Source of the DNA: Balneolaceae bacterium | GTDB lineage: Bacteria > Bacteroidota > Rhodothermia > Balneolales > Balneolaceae | Reading direction: 5' to 3' | Length of the DNA stretch: 64,000 nt | Assembly: GCA_020832285.1 (NCBI GenBank) | Contig: JAFIFB010000120.1 | Coordinates: 124,001-188,000, forward strand | Shown here: positions 42,553 through 52,728 of the stretch, in pieces | Numbering within the stretch: the stretch's first letter is position 1 | Layout: each line of letters opens with the position of its first letter | Position numbers and translations under genes: made by a program | Notes under the pieces: generated by a model | What the model was told of the DNA's origin: nothing | Databases searched by the model: none | What the model saw: the letters and a program-made list of their open reading frames with translations, nothing else

Positions 42553-44913
42553 ATGACTAAAAGACTATTCACCGGATGCTTCTTTTTCAGTATACTATTT
42601 TTATTGGTTTTAGATCTCTGCGCTCAATCTACAGGTTCACTCAATGGTTATGTGAGGGATGCACGAACGGGTGATCCTTTGATTGGTGCGAATGTAGGGC
42701 TTGAAGGAACGACTCTTGGAGCCAGTACGGATCCCGACGGGTATTATGAAATTAAAAATATTCCTCCGGGAACATACACGGTTTTGGTTTCCTATATTGG
42801 TTATGAACCTCAGCAAAGATCAAATATTAGTGTCCGCTCTGCCGGAACCAGAGATATTCATTTCGAGCTTGAACCCACAGCAGAACAACTGGAAGAAGTA
42901 GTTGTAACCATTTCTGATCCCCTGCGCAGCCCTCAAGAAACCCCGGTTTCATATAAAAGCCTTTCCCCCGAAGAAATTTCTACCTATCCGGCGGGCAACA
43001 GTGATATCGCAAAAGTGGTGCAATCGCTTCCGGGAGTATCCGGATCGGTTACAGGTTTTCGAAATGATGTGATTATTCGCGGCGGTGCCCCCAATGAAAA
43101 CGTCTATTTTCTTGATGGAATTGAGATCCCAACCATCAATCATTTTTCAACACAGGGTAGCGCAGGAGGCCCTGCCGGTTTGCTGAATGTGGCCTTTTTT
43201 GATGGCGTTGAGCTAAGTACAAGTGCCTTCAATGCCGGAGCTGCAAATGCACTTTCGGGAGTCCTGCAGTTTAATCAGCGCAGAGGTAACGACAGGGAGT
43301 TCCGGACAAACTTTCGGGTTGGAGCCAGTGAAGCTGCACTGACCACGGAGGGGCCTCTTTTTAAAGGAGATGAACGGTTCGCGAATACCACATTCATTGC
43401 ATCTGTGCGCCGTTCGTACCTTCAGCTGCTTTTTGACCTGATAGATCTTCCGTTTCTGCCCGATTATTGGGACTACCAGTACAAACTCGATCACGATTTC
43501 AATTCCAGAAACCGACTTTCGCTGACCGGAGTTGGATCGATTGATGATTTTCGAATCAATGTGCCCGATGATACTGATCCCAATCAACAGGCTATTCTTG
43601 AACAGGTTCCTGTTATACGCCAGCAGTCGAATACAACCGGTATTTTGTGGCGTCACCGACTTCGTGATGGAAATGGCCTCGTGCGAACAAGCCTCGCGAG
43701 AAGCTGGTTTTATAATGATTTTATGAGATATCGCGACAATGAAGCCCAGGAAGATCTCTTTTCAAGAAACCGTGCAAGGGAGTGGCGAAAAACCGCAAGG
43801 AGCGAACTTCGGCTTTTCCGTGAGAACTTCACATTTACAGCAGGAATGCAGGGCAGGGTCAATATTTTCAGAAACGATTTTTTTGATGATAATACCGGTG
43901 TGGCGTTCGACAGCGATTTGACGTTCCTGTCGTATGGAGGTTTTGCTCAATGGTCATGGGATGGAATTGCAGAAAATTTTGATCTTACAACCGGTTTCCG
44001 CTTTGATGGAAATACATTTACCGATACAGGGAATGAAATCTGGAGAACCTTTTCACCAAGAGCTGCGCTCTCTTACAATTTTGGCGAAACCGGCCGTTGG
44101 CAGTCGGTAATTGCGGTAGGCCGGTATTTTAAAAAACCACCAATGAACCTGCTCGGATATCAGGAGAATGATCGGTTTGTGAATCGGGAAACATCCTACA
44201 TTCGGTCCGATCATGTCACGGCAGGTGTGAACTTCTTTCCGAGAGCAAGCACAAAGTTTTCAGTTGAAGGTTTTTTAAAGCTTTATGAGAATTATCCGGT
44301 TTCCGTGAGAGAAGGGGTTAGCCTTGCTAATCTCGGAGGTGGTTTTGAAGTGCTGGGTAACGATGATGTGGAATCAGCGGGAAGGGGCAGGACGTATGGG
44401 TTTGAGTTTCTGGCTCAGCAGACATTCGACGGAAATTATTATGGTATTCTGGCTTACACTCTTTTTTGGAGTGAATTTACCGGTTTTGACAGAGAGACGT
44501 ACCTGCCCTCTGTATGGGACAGCCGGCACCTGCTTACATTTACAGGCGGATACCGGATCAGTAACTCCTGGGAGTTCAGCCTGCGAACGAGGTTGCTGGG
44601 CCGAACGCCTTATGCGCCGGTGAACGAAGAACGAAGCCTCGAAACCTACCCGGCTTTCGTATTTAATTACAACGCACTCGGGAATGAAAGGCTGCGTCCA
44701 TTTAATGCAACCGATATTCGAATTGACCGAAAATGGGATTTCACAAATATTTCGCTCGACATCTACCTCGAAATTCAAAATGTATTTGGCCAGAATACAC
44801 CGTCTGAACCCAGCTATTTGCGGGAAAATGGGAACGAACCCCGTCTGACAAGGGTGGATCAGCTCAGTGAATCATCCATTTTGCCAACTATTGGGATAAT
44901 TCTGGATTTTTGA
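42553..44913 (+). CDS. TonB-dependent receptor with carboxypeptidase-regulatory N-terminal domain
   Basis: A 786-residue outer-membrane transporter. Signal peptide to LCAQS, then a CarboxypepD_reg-like domain (about 28-115: LNGYVRDARTGDPLIGANVG, GYYEIKNIPPGTYTVLVSYIG), the plug (VVQSLPGVSGSVTGFRNDVI with IRGGAPNENVYFLDGIEIP) and a 22-strand-type barrel ending in GIILDF. It lacks the SusC-specific length and has no SusD partner, so it is more like siderophore, cobalamin or peptide receptors. The substrate is unknown. It converges with the sodium:solute symporter gene with 27 bp between the stops. Confidence 0.93.
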   Translation: MTKRLFTGCFFFSILFLLVLDLCAQSTGSLNGYVRDARTGDPLIGANVGLEGTTLGASTDPDGYYEIKNIPPGTYTVLVSYIGYEPQQRSNISVRSAGTRDIHFELEPTAEQLEEVVVTISDPLRSPQETPVSYKSLSPEEISTYPAGNSDIAKVVQSLPGVSGSVTGFRNDVIIRGGAPNENVYFLDGIEIPTINHFSTQGSAGGPAGLLNVAFFDGVELSTSAFNAGAANALSGVLQFNQRRGNDREFRTNFRVGASEAALTTEGPLFKGDERFANTTFIASVRRSYLQLLFDLIDLPFLPDYWDYQYKLDHDFNSRNRLSLTGVGSIDDFRINVPDDTDPNQQAILEQVPVIRQQSNTTGILWRHRLRDGNGLVRTSLARSWFYNDFMRYRDNEAQEDLFSRNRAREWRKTARSELRLFRENFTFTAGMQGRVNIFRNDFFDDNTGVAFDSDLTFLSYGGFAQWSWDGIAENFDLTTGFRFDGNTFTDTGNEIWRTFSPRAALSYNFGETGRWQSVIAVGRYFKKPPMNLLGYQENDRFVNRETSYIRSDHVTAGVNFFPRASTKFSVEGFLKLYENYPVSVREGVSLANLGGGFEVLGNDDVESAGRGRTYGFEFLAQQTFDGNYYGILAYTLFWSEFTGFDRETYLPSVWDSRHLLTFTGGYRISNSWEFSLRTRLLGRTPYAPVNEERSLETYPAFVFNYNALGNERLRPFNATDIRIDRKWDFTNISLDIYLEIQNVFGQNTPSEPSYLRENGNEPRLTRVDQLSESSILPTIGIILDF

Positions 44914-44940
44914 GGTGGGAAATGTCTGTTGATTCAGGAA

Positions 44941-46437
44941 TCAAGAGGTATACTCGTCAATAGCATCACTCAGCTCCACATCTTTTTCGTAGAATTTCTC
45001 CCACTTTTTTTTCGGATCGGGTGGTGTTAAAAGTGAGACAACGATCAGGGCTGTGATGGAAAGGCTCGCGGCCGGAAGGACTATATATTCAAACGGAATA
45101 AGCGGTTCAGATCGTACTGAATTGATGATTGTAATAAGCAGTGTAACTCCCATACCCGTCGCAATAGATGCAACACCTCCGGCAGTAGTCACCCGTTTCC
45201 AGAGAAAAGCAGCAAGCAAGGCAGGGGTAAGTCCGGAGCCTACCATCGTGTAGGCCGTAAAGGCCATATCCAGAATAGTGCGGAACTGAGTGAGAAGCAG
45301 CCAGGCAAGGATCCCAAGCAGAAGAACCATCAGCCGCTGAAAGAGTACAATCGTTTTTTCAGACGCATCGGGGTTGATAAAACGCTGATAGATGTCACGT
45401 GTTAGGTTGGTGGACGGTGTCAGCAGAAAACTGTTTCCCGTAGAGGTGATAATAGCCACGGCCGCGCAGATGAGTAGCAGCCCCCCGGCAAGCGGTACCC
45501 CCACTTCGGTGGCGAACCGGGCAGTGTGAAGGATAATCCGTTCACTGTCTTCTGCGGCCAGGTGCATGATACTTGAAGGATCCAAAGCGTTAAAATGACT
45601 GAAAGCCAGGATAGCAAGCGATGCGATGGCAGTTTCGATAATAATGGTTCCGACGACCCACCATATGACAGCAGTTTTAGCGGCTTTTTCGTTTTTGGCC
45701 GAATAAAATTTTTGATACATGTTCGACTCACCCAGAAGCAGCAGAAATGTAGGGAAGAATACGCCCATCACCCAGATCCAGTTGTGGCCTCCCAACAGAT
45801 CAAAAAGCTGCGGGTCCAGTTCCATCGCCACATACTCCATTCCGCCGAGGTTCATAAACACAAGCGGAACCGCAAAAAGCACTGCAATCGTGATGATCGC
45901 TCCGTTGATGATGTCAACTGAAACTATGGAAAGCATTCCGGCAAATGCAGTAAATGCAATGATAAAACCAGCTGTAAGCAGTACCCCCTGCCATTCAGGA
46001 ATACCGGCTACCAGGTTCAATACAAATCCACCTCCTCGAAATTGGTACCCTACAATGGTGGTATAAGCAATGACAATAACAATGGTACCCAGAATTCGGG
46101 CCCATTTATTATATCGAAGCTCCAGGATATCGGGTACGGTGTATTGAGCTATTCGCCGGACACGGGCAGCCAGAAAAAAGACAATTACAATGCCAATCCA
46201 TGCCCCTGCTGCCAGCCATAATTCAGAAATTCCCACACGTGCGGCAAGGCCAGCCCCTGCAAGCAGTGTGCCTGAGCCAAGCCAGGTACAGAGAAGGGTT
46301 CCTACAAGTTTATAGGTTGGAACTTTACGTCCCGCCACCATAAAATCTTCCTGATTTTTTATGGCACGGCTCTTCCAGACGGAGATGCCCATCAGCAGAG
46401 AAAGGTAAAAAATGACAATCCAGAAATAGATGGACAT
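44941..46437 (-). CDS. Sodium:solute symporter family (SSS) transporter
   Basis: A 498-residue inner-membrane protein with about 13 helices. The second segment carries FMVAGRKVPTYKLVGTLLCT, typical of the SSS family entry region, followed by WLGSGTLLAGAGLAARVGIS; helix 8 has STGNSFLLTPSTNLTRDIYQ with the serine-threonine pair of the sodium site. Family members import sugars, amino acids, nucleosides, vitamins or carboxylates with sodium; I cannot assign the substrate. The C-terminal tail (DPKKKWEKFYEKDVELSDA) is cytosolic. Confidence 0.92.
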   Translation of the reverse strand: MSIYFWIVIFYLSLLMGISVWKSRAIKNQEDFMVAGRKVPTYKLVGTLLCTWLGSGTLLAGAGLAARVGISELWLAAGAWIGIVIVFFLAARVRRIAQYTVPDILELRYNKWARILGTIVIVIAYTTIVGYQFRGGGFVLNLVAGIPEWQGVLLTAGFIIAFTAFAGMLSIVSVDIINGAIITIAVLFAVPLVFMNLGGMEYVAMELDPQLFDLLGGHNWIWVMGVFFPTFLLLLGESNMYQKFYSAKNEKAAKTAVIWWVVGTIIIETAIASLAILAFSHFNALDPSSIMHLAAEDSERIILHTARFATEVGVPLAGGLLLICAAVAIITSTGNSFLLTPSTNLTRDIYQRFINPDASEKTIVLFQRLMVLLLGILAWLLLTQFRTILDMAFTAYTMVGSGLTPALLAAFLWKRVTTAGGVASIATGMGVTLLITIINSVRSEPLIPFEYIVLPAASLSITALIVVSLLTPPDPKKKWEKFYEKDVELSDAIDEYTS

Positions 46438-47156
46438 AGCCGGGTTGAAATAAGTTTACATGTTTACAGAATAGATAAAATTAGTGGATGAAAGTAGTTT
46501 CTCTGCGCAGAAATTTCAAGAAAATGAAAAGCTGACAAAGGATACAAATTAAATTGAAATAGCAATTATTAAGATAATTATTCAATCTGGTGTTATTGAA
46601 ATAGCGTTGTTGTTGCGATTTGAGAATTGTGAAATAATTAAGGTTAAATCAGGAATATGAAGAAAAATTATTACGGTTTCACGTATAAGAATAATTCCTT
46701 TTATATGAATATAAATTAATAACTTAATATACATCCAGGTTGAGATAAAATTATTTGAGAAAAGATTAATGGATTGAAATTTCAGGTTCTTAGGAAAGCG
46801 GTTTTTAACCGGTGAACAGCCAAACATTTTGAGTAGAAAATGAGAACTTTAATCATCTCCTGAGTGTGTTAATTCTCCGGTAACAATTAAATAAAGAAAA
46901 GTTATTAATTACCTTGTTTCAGTATTTAACATGTTTTAAATTCTTTGAAATCATGTAAAACTATTTTTCAATCAATTCCGGTTCAGGGTATAGGTCAGGA
47001 AGTTTAAACAAAAACATTCAATCTCGGAAGTACTCTCCTAAATATGAAGACATGTTCAGATTCTGTCTGAACCATATTCAATATTTCAATTCACAGAAGA
47101 AAAGATTGTTGCGATTCTTTTCAATTCACAAAAACAAATAACTAATGAGGTCTTAT
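46438..47156. other. 719-bp AT-rich region upstream of the first SusCD locus
   Basis: No supported gene; an 81-codon leftward frame at 46582-46827 has no family pattern and a low-complexity AT-rich composition. The region holds the divergent promoters of the symporter and of SusC-1. A perfect 7-bp hairpin, GTTCAGA / TCTGAAC (47054-47072), lies about 85 bp before the SusC-1 start, probably within its leader. The ribosome site GAGGT (47147-47151) decides the start at 47157. Confidence 0.5.
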
Positions 47157-50100
47157 ATGAAATATAAGCTACTTACTATGTTAGTATGTGCCTGCTTTGT
47201 TTCGCTAAACGCATTTGCGCAAGTGAATATAACAGGTACTGTAACAGACGCAGAAAACGGCGAGCTTTTGCCGGGTGTAAACGTAGTCATTCAGCAGCTG
47301 CAACGTGGCGATGCTACGAATGTTGATGGTGAATTCGCGATAAACAATGTTGAGACAGGCACTTATACGCTTGTAGTCACATTTATAGGTTATAACCGCT
47401 ATCAGCAAACTATTGAGGTGGGCAATACCGACCTGAACCTATCTGTTGAGCTTGTGCCTTCAGTAACAGCACTTGATGATGTGGTTGTAACAGCTTTCGG
47501 TGTACAGCGGGAACAGCGTTCCCTGGGGTATGCTTCTCAGAGTGTATCGTCCCAGGATATTATGAATACCCGTGAAACCAACTTTGTAAACACATTGCAA
47601 GGTAAAATGGCTGGTGTTGAGATTACCGGTTCAAGCGGTTCACTTGGCGGTTCATCCAGAATTGTACTCAGGGGTATGAGCTCACTTACCGGTGAAAACC
47701 AGCCGCTCTTTATTGTGGATGGTGTTTATATCGATAACAGTAACTTCGATCCCGGAGGAGAGTTTGGCCAGGGTGCAGATTACGGGAATGCCGCAATGGA
47801 TATTAACCCAAGCGATATTGAATCGATTACTGTACTAAAAGGCCCAAATGCTGCGGCTCTTTACGGCTCACGGGCAGCCAACGGAGCCATTGTGATTACC
47901 ACCAAAGATGGCCGTACAAGTCAAGAGGGACTTGGAGTCACAGTCAATTCCATGGTTACGTTTGAGGATATCCTCATCCTGCCAAGTATGCAAAACGAAT
48001 ACGGACAGGGCCAGCAAGGCCAATTTGAGTGGGTTGATGGCCGTGGCGGCGGTGTATTTGATGGTGGTGATGAAAGCTGGGGACCACCTCTTGACGGACG
48101 AATGGTGCCTCAATGGCCGGACGGCTCACCACGGGAATGGATTGCAAGGCCTGATAACGTTCGGGATTATTTCGATACAGGTGTATCTTTTAACAACAAT
48201 GTTTCCGTTGCAGGAAATTACGATCAGGCGAATTTCCGTTTTTCATTCACCGATCTTCGCCAGGACGGAATGTTTCCTGCTGAATCACTCGACAGAAATA
48301 CAGTAGGACTGAATGCGGGTGTACAACTCAGTGAGGATCTGCGTGTTGATGCACGTGCCAACTACTTTAAACTGATCGGAAGAAATCGGCCATCAGTAGG
48401 ATATGCAGGGGATAACCCGATGCAGCAGTTAACACAGTGGTACGGGCGCCAGCTTGATACCCAGTTGCTTCGTGAAAATTATATTGACGAAGCGGGCCGC
48501 CCCATCAACTGGAACTACAACTATTTCGATAATCCATTCTGGATACAGTACATGAACGGAAACCGACAGGAGCGGGATCGTTTTCTGGGGAATGTAACCT
48601 CCCGTTACAATGTTTCTGACTGGATTTCACTTTCCGGTATGGTAGGTACAGACACCTATACGGAGCGCCGACAAGACTGGACTGCCGTATTCTCCGTAAC
48701 TGATCCGGATGGCCGTTACTATGAAGATGTTCGGTATGTAAATGAGCTTACAGCCAATTTCATGGCAGAGTTTGAGCAAAATATAACACCGGATTTTTAT
48801 GTATCAGGCCGTGTGGGAACGGAAGTTCAAACAAGAAGGTACCGTATGAATTCAGCTGAGGCCCCTGGTTTGAGTGTGCCTTATGTTTACTCAATCTCCA
48901 ACTCATCTGTTCGACCGAATGTGAACGACAGGAAAGAGAATAAACGAATCAACAGTCTTTTTGCTTCTGCAACGTTCGGTTTCAGGGATTATATCTATCT
49001 GGATGTAACCGGCCGGAATGACTGGTCTTCAACTCTTCCCGTAGAAAATAATTCATATTTTTATCCTTCAGCGAGCTTAAGTTTTGTATTTACAGATGCA
49101 TTTAATATTACAAGCAATTGGCTTACATACGGTAAGCTGAGAGGTGGATGGACCAAGGTAGGTAACGATACCGATCCCTATCAGCTTCAGGCCGTATTTA
49201 ATGCAGCAAGTCCGTTTGGTGATACACCTTCGTACTCACTTTCTAACACCATTCCCAATATTGAGCTTGAGCCAGAGTCTATTTACTCAGTTGAACTGGG
49301 TGCAGACCTTCGTTTCCTCCAAAATCGTTTGGGCCTGGATGTAACTCTTTATAATCAAAGAACTGAGAATCAGATACTTGCAGCGGATATTTCCAGGGCT
49401 TCCGGATATACTTCGCAATACATCAATGCAGGAGAAATTCAGAACAGAGGTATTGAAATTGCACTGAGCGGTGCACCGGTTCAGACCTCACGCTTTTCCT
49501 GGAATGTGAATGTAAACTGGGCGAAAAATCAAAATGAGGTCATTGAACTGATTGATGGTCTGGATGCATTTATTCACTACAGTTCATGGGATGTAAGATC
49601 CGAATCTCGTCCCGGCATGGCTGTGGGAACATTGTTCGGCAGCGGATTCATGCGTGATGACGACGGCAACATCATTGTAAACGATCTGGGAATTCCGATG
49701 GTTGATTCGGAACTTCGTCCGTTTGGGAGCTATCAGGCTGACTGGACTGGCGGAATCATGAACACGTTCAACTATCGTGGACTTGAATTTTCATTCCTCA
49801 TCGATGCCAAATACGGTGGTAAACTCACTTCAACAACTTACATGTTTGGCCGGTACACCGGCATCCTGGAGGAAACTCTTGAAGGCCGTGAAGGCGGGCT
49901 GGTTTTCGATGGCGGAAGATGGGCCAACGGTGCTGTGAAGCAAGATGGTACTCCGAATGATATTGTTGTAGATGCACAGACATTTAACGAGCGAACATTT
50001 TTCGGAAATGCTGAATCGCACATTTTTGATGCCACATACGTGAAACTGCGTGAATTGAGATTGGGTTATTCACTCCCGGCAAACTGGCTGGCCAATTTCC

Positions 50101-50273
50101 CGCTGAACTCCGTTGATGTAGCGCTTACGGGACGAAACCTGTGGATTATCCACAAAGAAGCTCCGCACATCGATCCGGAAACTGCTTTTAACAGCGGTAA
50201 CATTCAGGGATTTGAATCCAACCAGTTTCCTTCCACCCGCAGCATTGGTTTCAATGTACGATTCACACTTTAA
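47157..50273 (+). CDS. SusC/RagA-family TonB-linked outer-membrane protein 1
   Basis: The ATG at 47157 is preceded by GAGGT with 5-nt spacing and gives 1038 residues with a signal peptide (KYKLLTMLVCACFVSLNAFA); the first ATG at 47145 would contain that ribosome site. A CarboxypepD_reg-like domain (VTDAENGELLPGVNVVIQQL) and the SusC signature ALYGSRAANGAIVITTKDG follow, then the barrel ending in FNVRFTL. SusC proteins form the outer-membrane channel capped by a SusD lipoprotein and driven by TonB. The next gene, 23 bp away, encodes the SusD-like partner. No glycoside hydrolase or peptidase gene is linked, so the substrate cannot be inferred. Confidence 0.95.
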   Translation: MKYKLLTMLVCACFVSLNAFAQVNITGTVTDAENGELLPGVNVVIQQLQRGDATNVDGEFAINNVETGTYTLVVTFIGYNRYQQTIEVGNTDLNLSVELVPSVTALDDVVVTAFGVQREQRSLGYASQSVSSQDIMNTRETNFVNTLQGKMAGVEITGSSGSLGGSSRIVLRGMSSLTGENQPLFIVDGVYIDNSNFDPGGEFGQGADYGNAAMDINPSDIESITVLKGPNAAALYGSRAANGAIVITTKDGRTSQEGLGVTVNSMVTFEDILILPSMQNEYGQGQQGQFEWVDGRGGGVFDGGDESWGPPLDGRMVPQWPDGSPREWIARPDNVRDYFDTGVSFNNNVSVAGNYDQANFRFSFTDLRQDGMFPAESLDRNTVGLNAGVQLSEDLRVDARANYFKLIGRNRPSVGYAGDNPMQQLTQWYGRQLDTQLLRENYIDEAGRPINWNYNYFDNPFWIQYMNGNRQERDRFLGNVTSRYNVSDWISLSGMVGTDTYTERRQDWTAVFSVTDPDGRYYEDVRYVNELTANFMAEFEQNITPDFYVSGRVGTEVQTRRYRMNSAEAPGLSVPYVYSISNSSVRPNVNDRKENKRINSLFASATFGFRDYIYLDVTGRNDWSSTLPVENNSYFYPSASLSFVFTDAFNITSNWLTYGKLRGGWTKVGNDTDPYQLQAVFNAASPFGDTPSYSLSNTIPNIELEPESIYSVELGADLRFLQNRLGLDVTLYNQRTENQILAADISRASGYTSQYINAGEIQNRGIEIALSGAPVQTSRFSWNVNVNWAKNQNEVIELIDGLDAFIHYSSWDVRSESRPGMAVGTLFGSGFMRDDDGNIIVNDLGIPMVDSELRPFGSYQADWTGGIMNTFNYRGLEFSFLIDAKYGGKLTSTTYMFGRYTGILEETLEGREGGLVFDGGRWANGAVKQDGTPNDIVVDAQTFNERTFFGNAESHIFDATYVKLRELRLGYSLPANWLANFPLNSVDVALTGRNLWIIHKEAPHIDPETAFNSGNIQGFESNQFPSTRSIGFNVRFTL

Positions 50274-50296
50274 GATTCTGCAAAAGAGGAAAAATT

Positions 50297-51904
50297 ATGA
50301 AATTCAGTAAAATTCTATTTAAGTATACTGCAGCCCTGTTAATAGCGGGCGTTATGCTAAGTTCCTGCGATACCGGCCTGGAGGGTTTGAACGATGACCC
50401 AAACGCGCCAACGGATGTGCCTGTAGAGCTGATTTTGCCACAGGCCACTGAAATCTCGATGAACCGCCTCTATAGCATGAGTGGCGTAAACGGGTATATC
50501 GGAGCAATTTGGGCGCAAAGTTATGCCAAGATTCAGTACACCGATGAAGACCGGTACGACTTTTCAGGTAGAATTGCCTTGATTAATAATATATGGCAAA
50601 GCTATTACGCAACCACCCTGAAAGATCTCAATGTGATCAGGCAAAAGGGAATTGATGAAAACTTTCCGAATGCCCAGGCTATCGCAGAGATTTTAATGGC
50701 ATGGAACTACCAACAGATGACAGATCTTTGGGGTGATATTCCATTTTCGGAAGCACTGAGAGGTTTGGAGGCAGACCCTGAAAACAGAACAATTACTCCG
50801 CGATATGATACCCAGCAAGAGGTGTATAGCGGAATTCTGGATATGCTCGAGTCGGCTGTCAATCGTATTGATCATGGCGGCCGAACTGTAGGCAGCGCCG
50901 ATCTTATTTTTGGCGGCAATATGTCTCAGTGGGAAAAGCTGGCAAACTCCTTGCGCCTGCGGGTCTATATGAGAATGTCGCATGCCGACGAAGCAACTGC
51001 TTCTGCAGGTATTTCCGGCATCATTTCATCCGGTGCTCCGCTTATGGAAAGCCACGATGATAATGCCCAGCTCAATTACCTGCCCTATCCAAGTAATAAC
51101 CCGGTGAATGATTTTGCACGAACTCGGGAAGATCATAAAATCAGCCACACTACTCTTACATGGCTGAATGAGCTGAACGATCCGAGAATGAGGATTTATG
51201 CAGCCCCGATGAGAAACCAGGCAGCTGAACCTACAACCGAGGTATACACAGCAACCAACGGATTGAATTACCAGGGTGTGATTAACGGCAGTCCCGATAA
51301 CAGTATCGGTTTGGCCCAGGCCTCAACCATGGGACACTATTTTGTTGCTCCAACGTCGCCCGGCCGTATCATGACCTACAACGAGGTGCTCTTTATTCGT
51401 GCTGAAGCTGCCGCAAGAGGCTTTACCGGTGAAAATGCCGAAGCACTCTATCATGATGCCATTGCTGAATCGATGAGGCTTTATACTCAGGATCGTATTG
51501 AACCTGTATTGAGCAGTTTTCCCGGTGATGTTGCATTTAATCACCAGGGTTTCAATGCCAGTCAGTTTCCTGATGGAATTACCGAACAGGAAATTGCCGA
51601 TTACCTCTCTCAGTCTGATGTTGCCTGGGTTTCAGGAGAAGGGTGGAGCCAGGAAAATCAGCAGCGACTGGCAGTTCAGAAGTGGCTTTCACTTTACAGC
51701 CAGGGTCTTGAAACCTGGAGTGAATGGCGAAGATTCGGTTATCCGGAACTTACACCCGGACCAGTAGCTGTTTTGCCTGAAGTTCCAAGGAGAATTGCAT
51801 ATCCTACTACAGAGCAGTCGCTGAATAGTTCAAATCGCCAGGAAGCTGTTGCAAGACAGGGTGATGACAACTACCTAACAAGAATGTGGTGGGATGTTAA
51901 CTAA
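50297..51904 (+). CDS. SusD/RagB-like outer-membrane lipoprotein 1 (SusD_2-type)
   Basis: A 535-residue lipoprotein with signal MKFSKILFKYTAALLIAGVM and lipobox LSSC (Cys about 24). The mature protein begins LEGLNDDPNAPTDVPVELIL and has the alternative SusD-like pattern of SusD_2 (PF12771-type): YIGAIWAQSYAKIQY, MAWNYQQMTDLWGDIPFSEA, and a C-terminal WLSLYSQGLETWSEWRRFGY. It forms the surface lid of the neighbouring SusC channel. A strong terminator follows 33 bp after the stop, closing the two-gene unit. Confidence 0.93.
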   Translation: MKFSKILFKYTAALLIAGVMLSSCDTGLEGLNDDPNAPTDVPVELILPQATEISMNRLYSMSGVNGYIGAIWAQSYAKIQYTDEDRYDFSGRIALINNIWQSYYATTLKDLNVIRQKGIDENFPNAQAIAEILMAWNYQQMTDLWGDIPFSEALRGLEADPENRTITPRYDTQQEVYSGILDMLESAVNRIDHGGRTVGSADLIFGGNMSQWEKLANSLRLRVYMRMSHADEATASAGISGIISSGAPLMESHDDNAQLNYLPYPSNNPVNDFARTREDHKISHTTLTWLNELNDPRMRIYAAPMRNQAAEPTTEVYTATNGLNYQGVINGSPDNSIGLAQASTMGHYFVAPTSPGRIMTYNEVLFIRAEAAARGFTGENAEALYHDAIAESMRLYTQDRIEPVLSSFPGDVAFNHQGFNASQFPDGITEQEIADYLSQSDVAWVSGEGWSQENQQRLAVQKWLSLYSQGLETWSEWRRFGYPELTPGPVAVLPEVPRRIAYPTTEQSLNSSNRQEAVARQGDDNYLTRMWWDVN

Positions 51905-51936
51905 AGAGCACTTCATCTGATTAACACTTTGCAAAA

Positions 51937-51971
51937 CCCGCCTGAAGAATCGTTCAGGCGGGTTTTTTTTT
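51937..51971 (+). terminator. Strong Rho-independent terminator of SusCD locus 1
   Basis: CCCGCCTGAA (51937-51946) and TTCAGGCGGG (51953-51962) are perfect complements over a 6-nt loop, followed by nine T residues. Confidence 0.95.
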
Positions 51972-52728
51972 GTTAAATATTTTCCAAATCGATCAGAAGA
52001 GATTTCTGGAATCATTCTGTCAGAAAAGGTATAATGGCAATTAAAATTAATTTTCATTAATTTTTTATTCACAAATGTAAATTGAACTTGGCTTTACTAA
52101 TGCAAATTCAATCATACATCTATAAAAAGCAGTAGATAGAAAAGTACAAATATTTATAATTTAATTATTAATTAAAATAAAACAATTACTTGGGGTCATG
52201 TTTTATATATTTGGTTGAGGGTATATATGTTGTATTTGAGTATTTATAACAATTTTACAATTTGATTGAATTAATCGTAATCTTGTTCTAAATTTATAGG
52301 AAACAACATTGTAATCTGTTCTGAGTACGGCTTCAATATTGCTCAATTATAATGATAACCATCTTGAATCTTTTTGTGTGCAATGTTTACTTTAAACATT
52401 GTTCTGTAAATGATATTTAATCCCGGATATCTTTCCAGGATTTTTTGTTCCTCAACAAACCCGAGAGCGCTCGGAATAAAATGACAGCGTAATCGTCCGA
52501 CGATTGTCGGGCGTTGAGTATGGCTTTTTAGTTTGAATAAAGCTGAGAAAAAATTCGCTGCACAACAGAATGTTTTTTTCAAAACACAGAGATATCGATT
52601 TTTTGTGAGATACCAGGGTTAGTTCTCTACACAAATCAATTTTATTGATTGTGAATTTAAAAGTAAGAGGGGTGTGTGAAGATTTATCATTCTTTTTACT
52701 AAACACTTACCAAACAGAGGTCATATCT
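51972..52728. other. 757-bp AT-rich region upstream of SusCD locus 2
   Basis: No supported gene. The first 350 bp are extremely AT-rich and should hold the promoter. Around 52460-52530 there is a diverged relative of the MITE-like element: GTCCGACGATTGTCGGGC followed by GTTGAGTA matches the centre of copy A with three differences, and the left flank aligns loosely. The ribosome site AGAGGT lies at about 52716-52721. Confidence 0.55.
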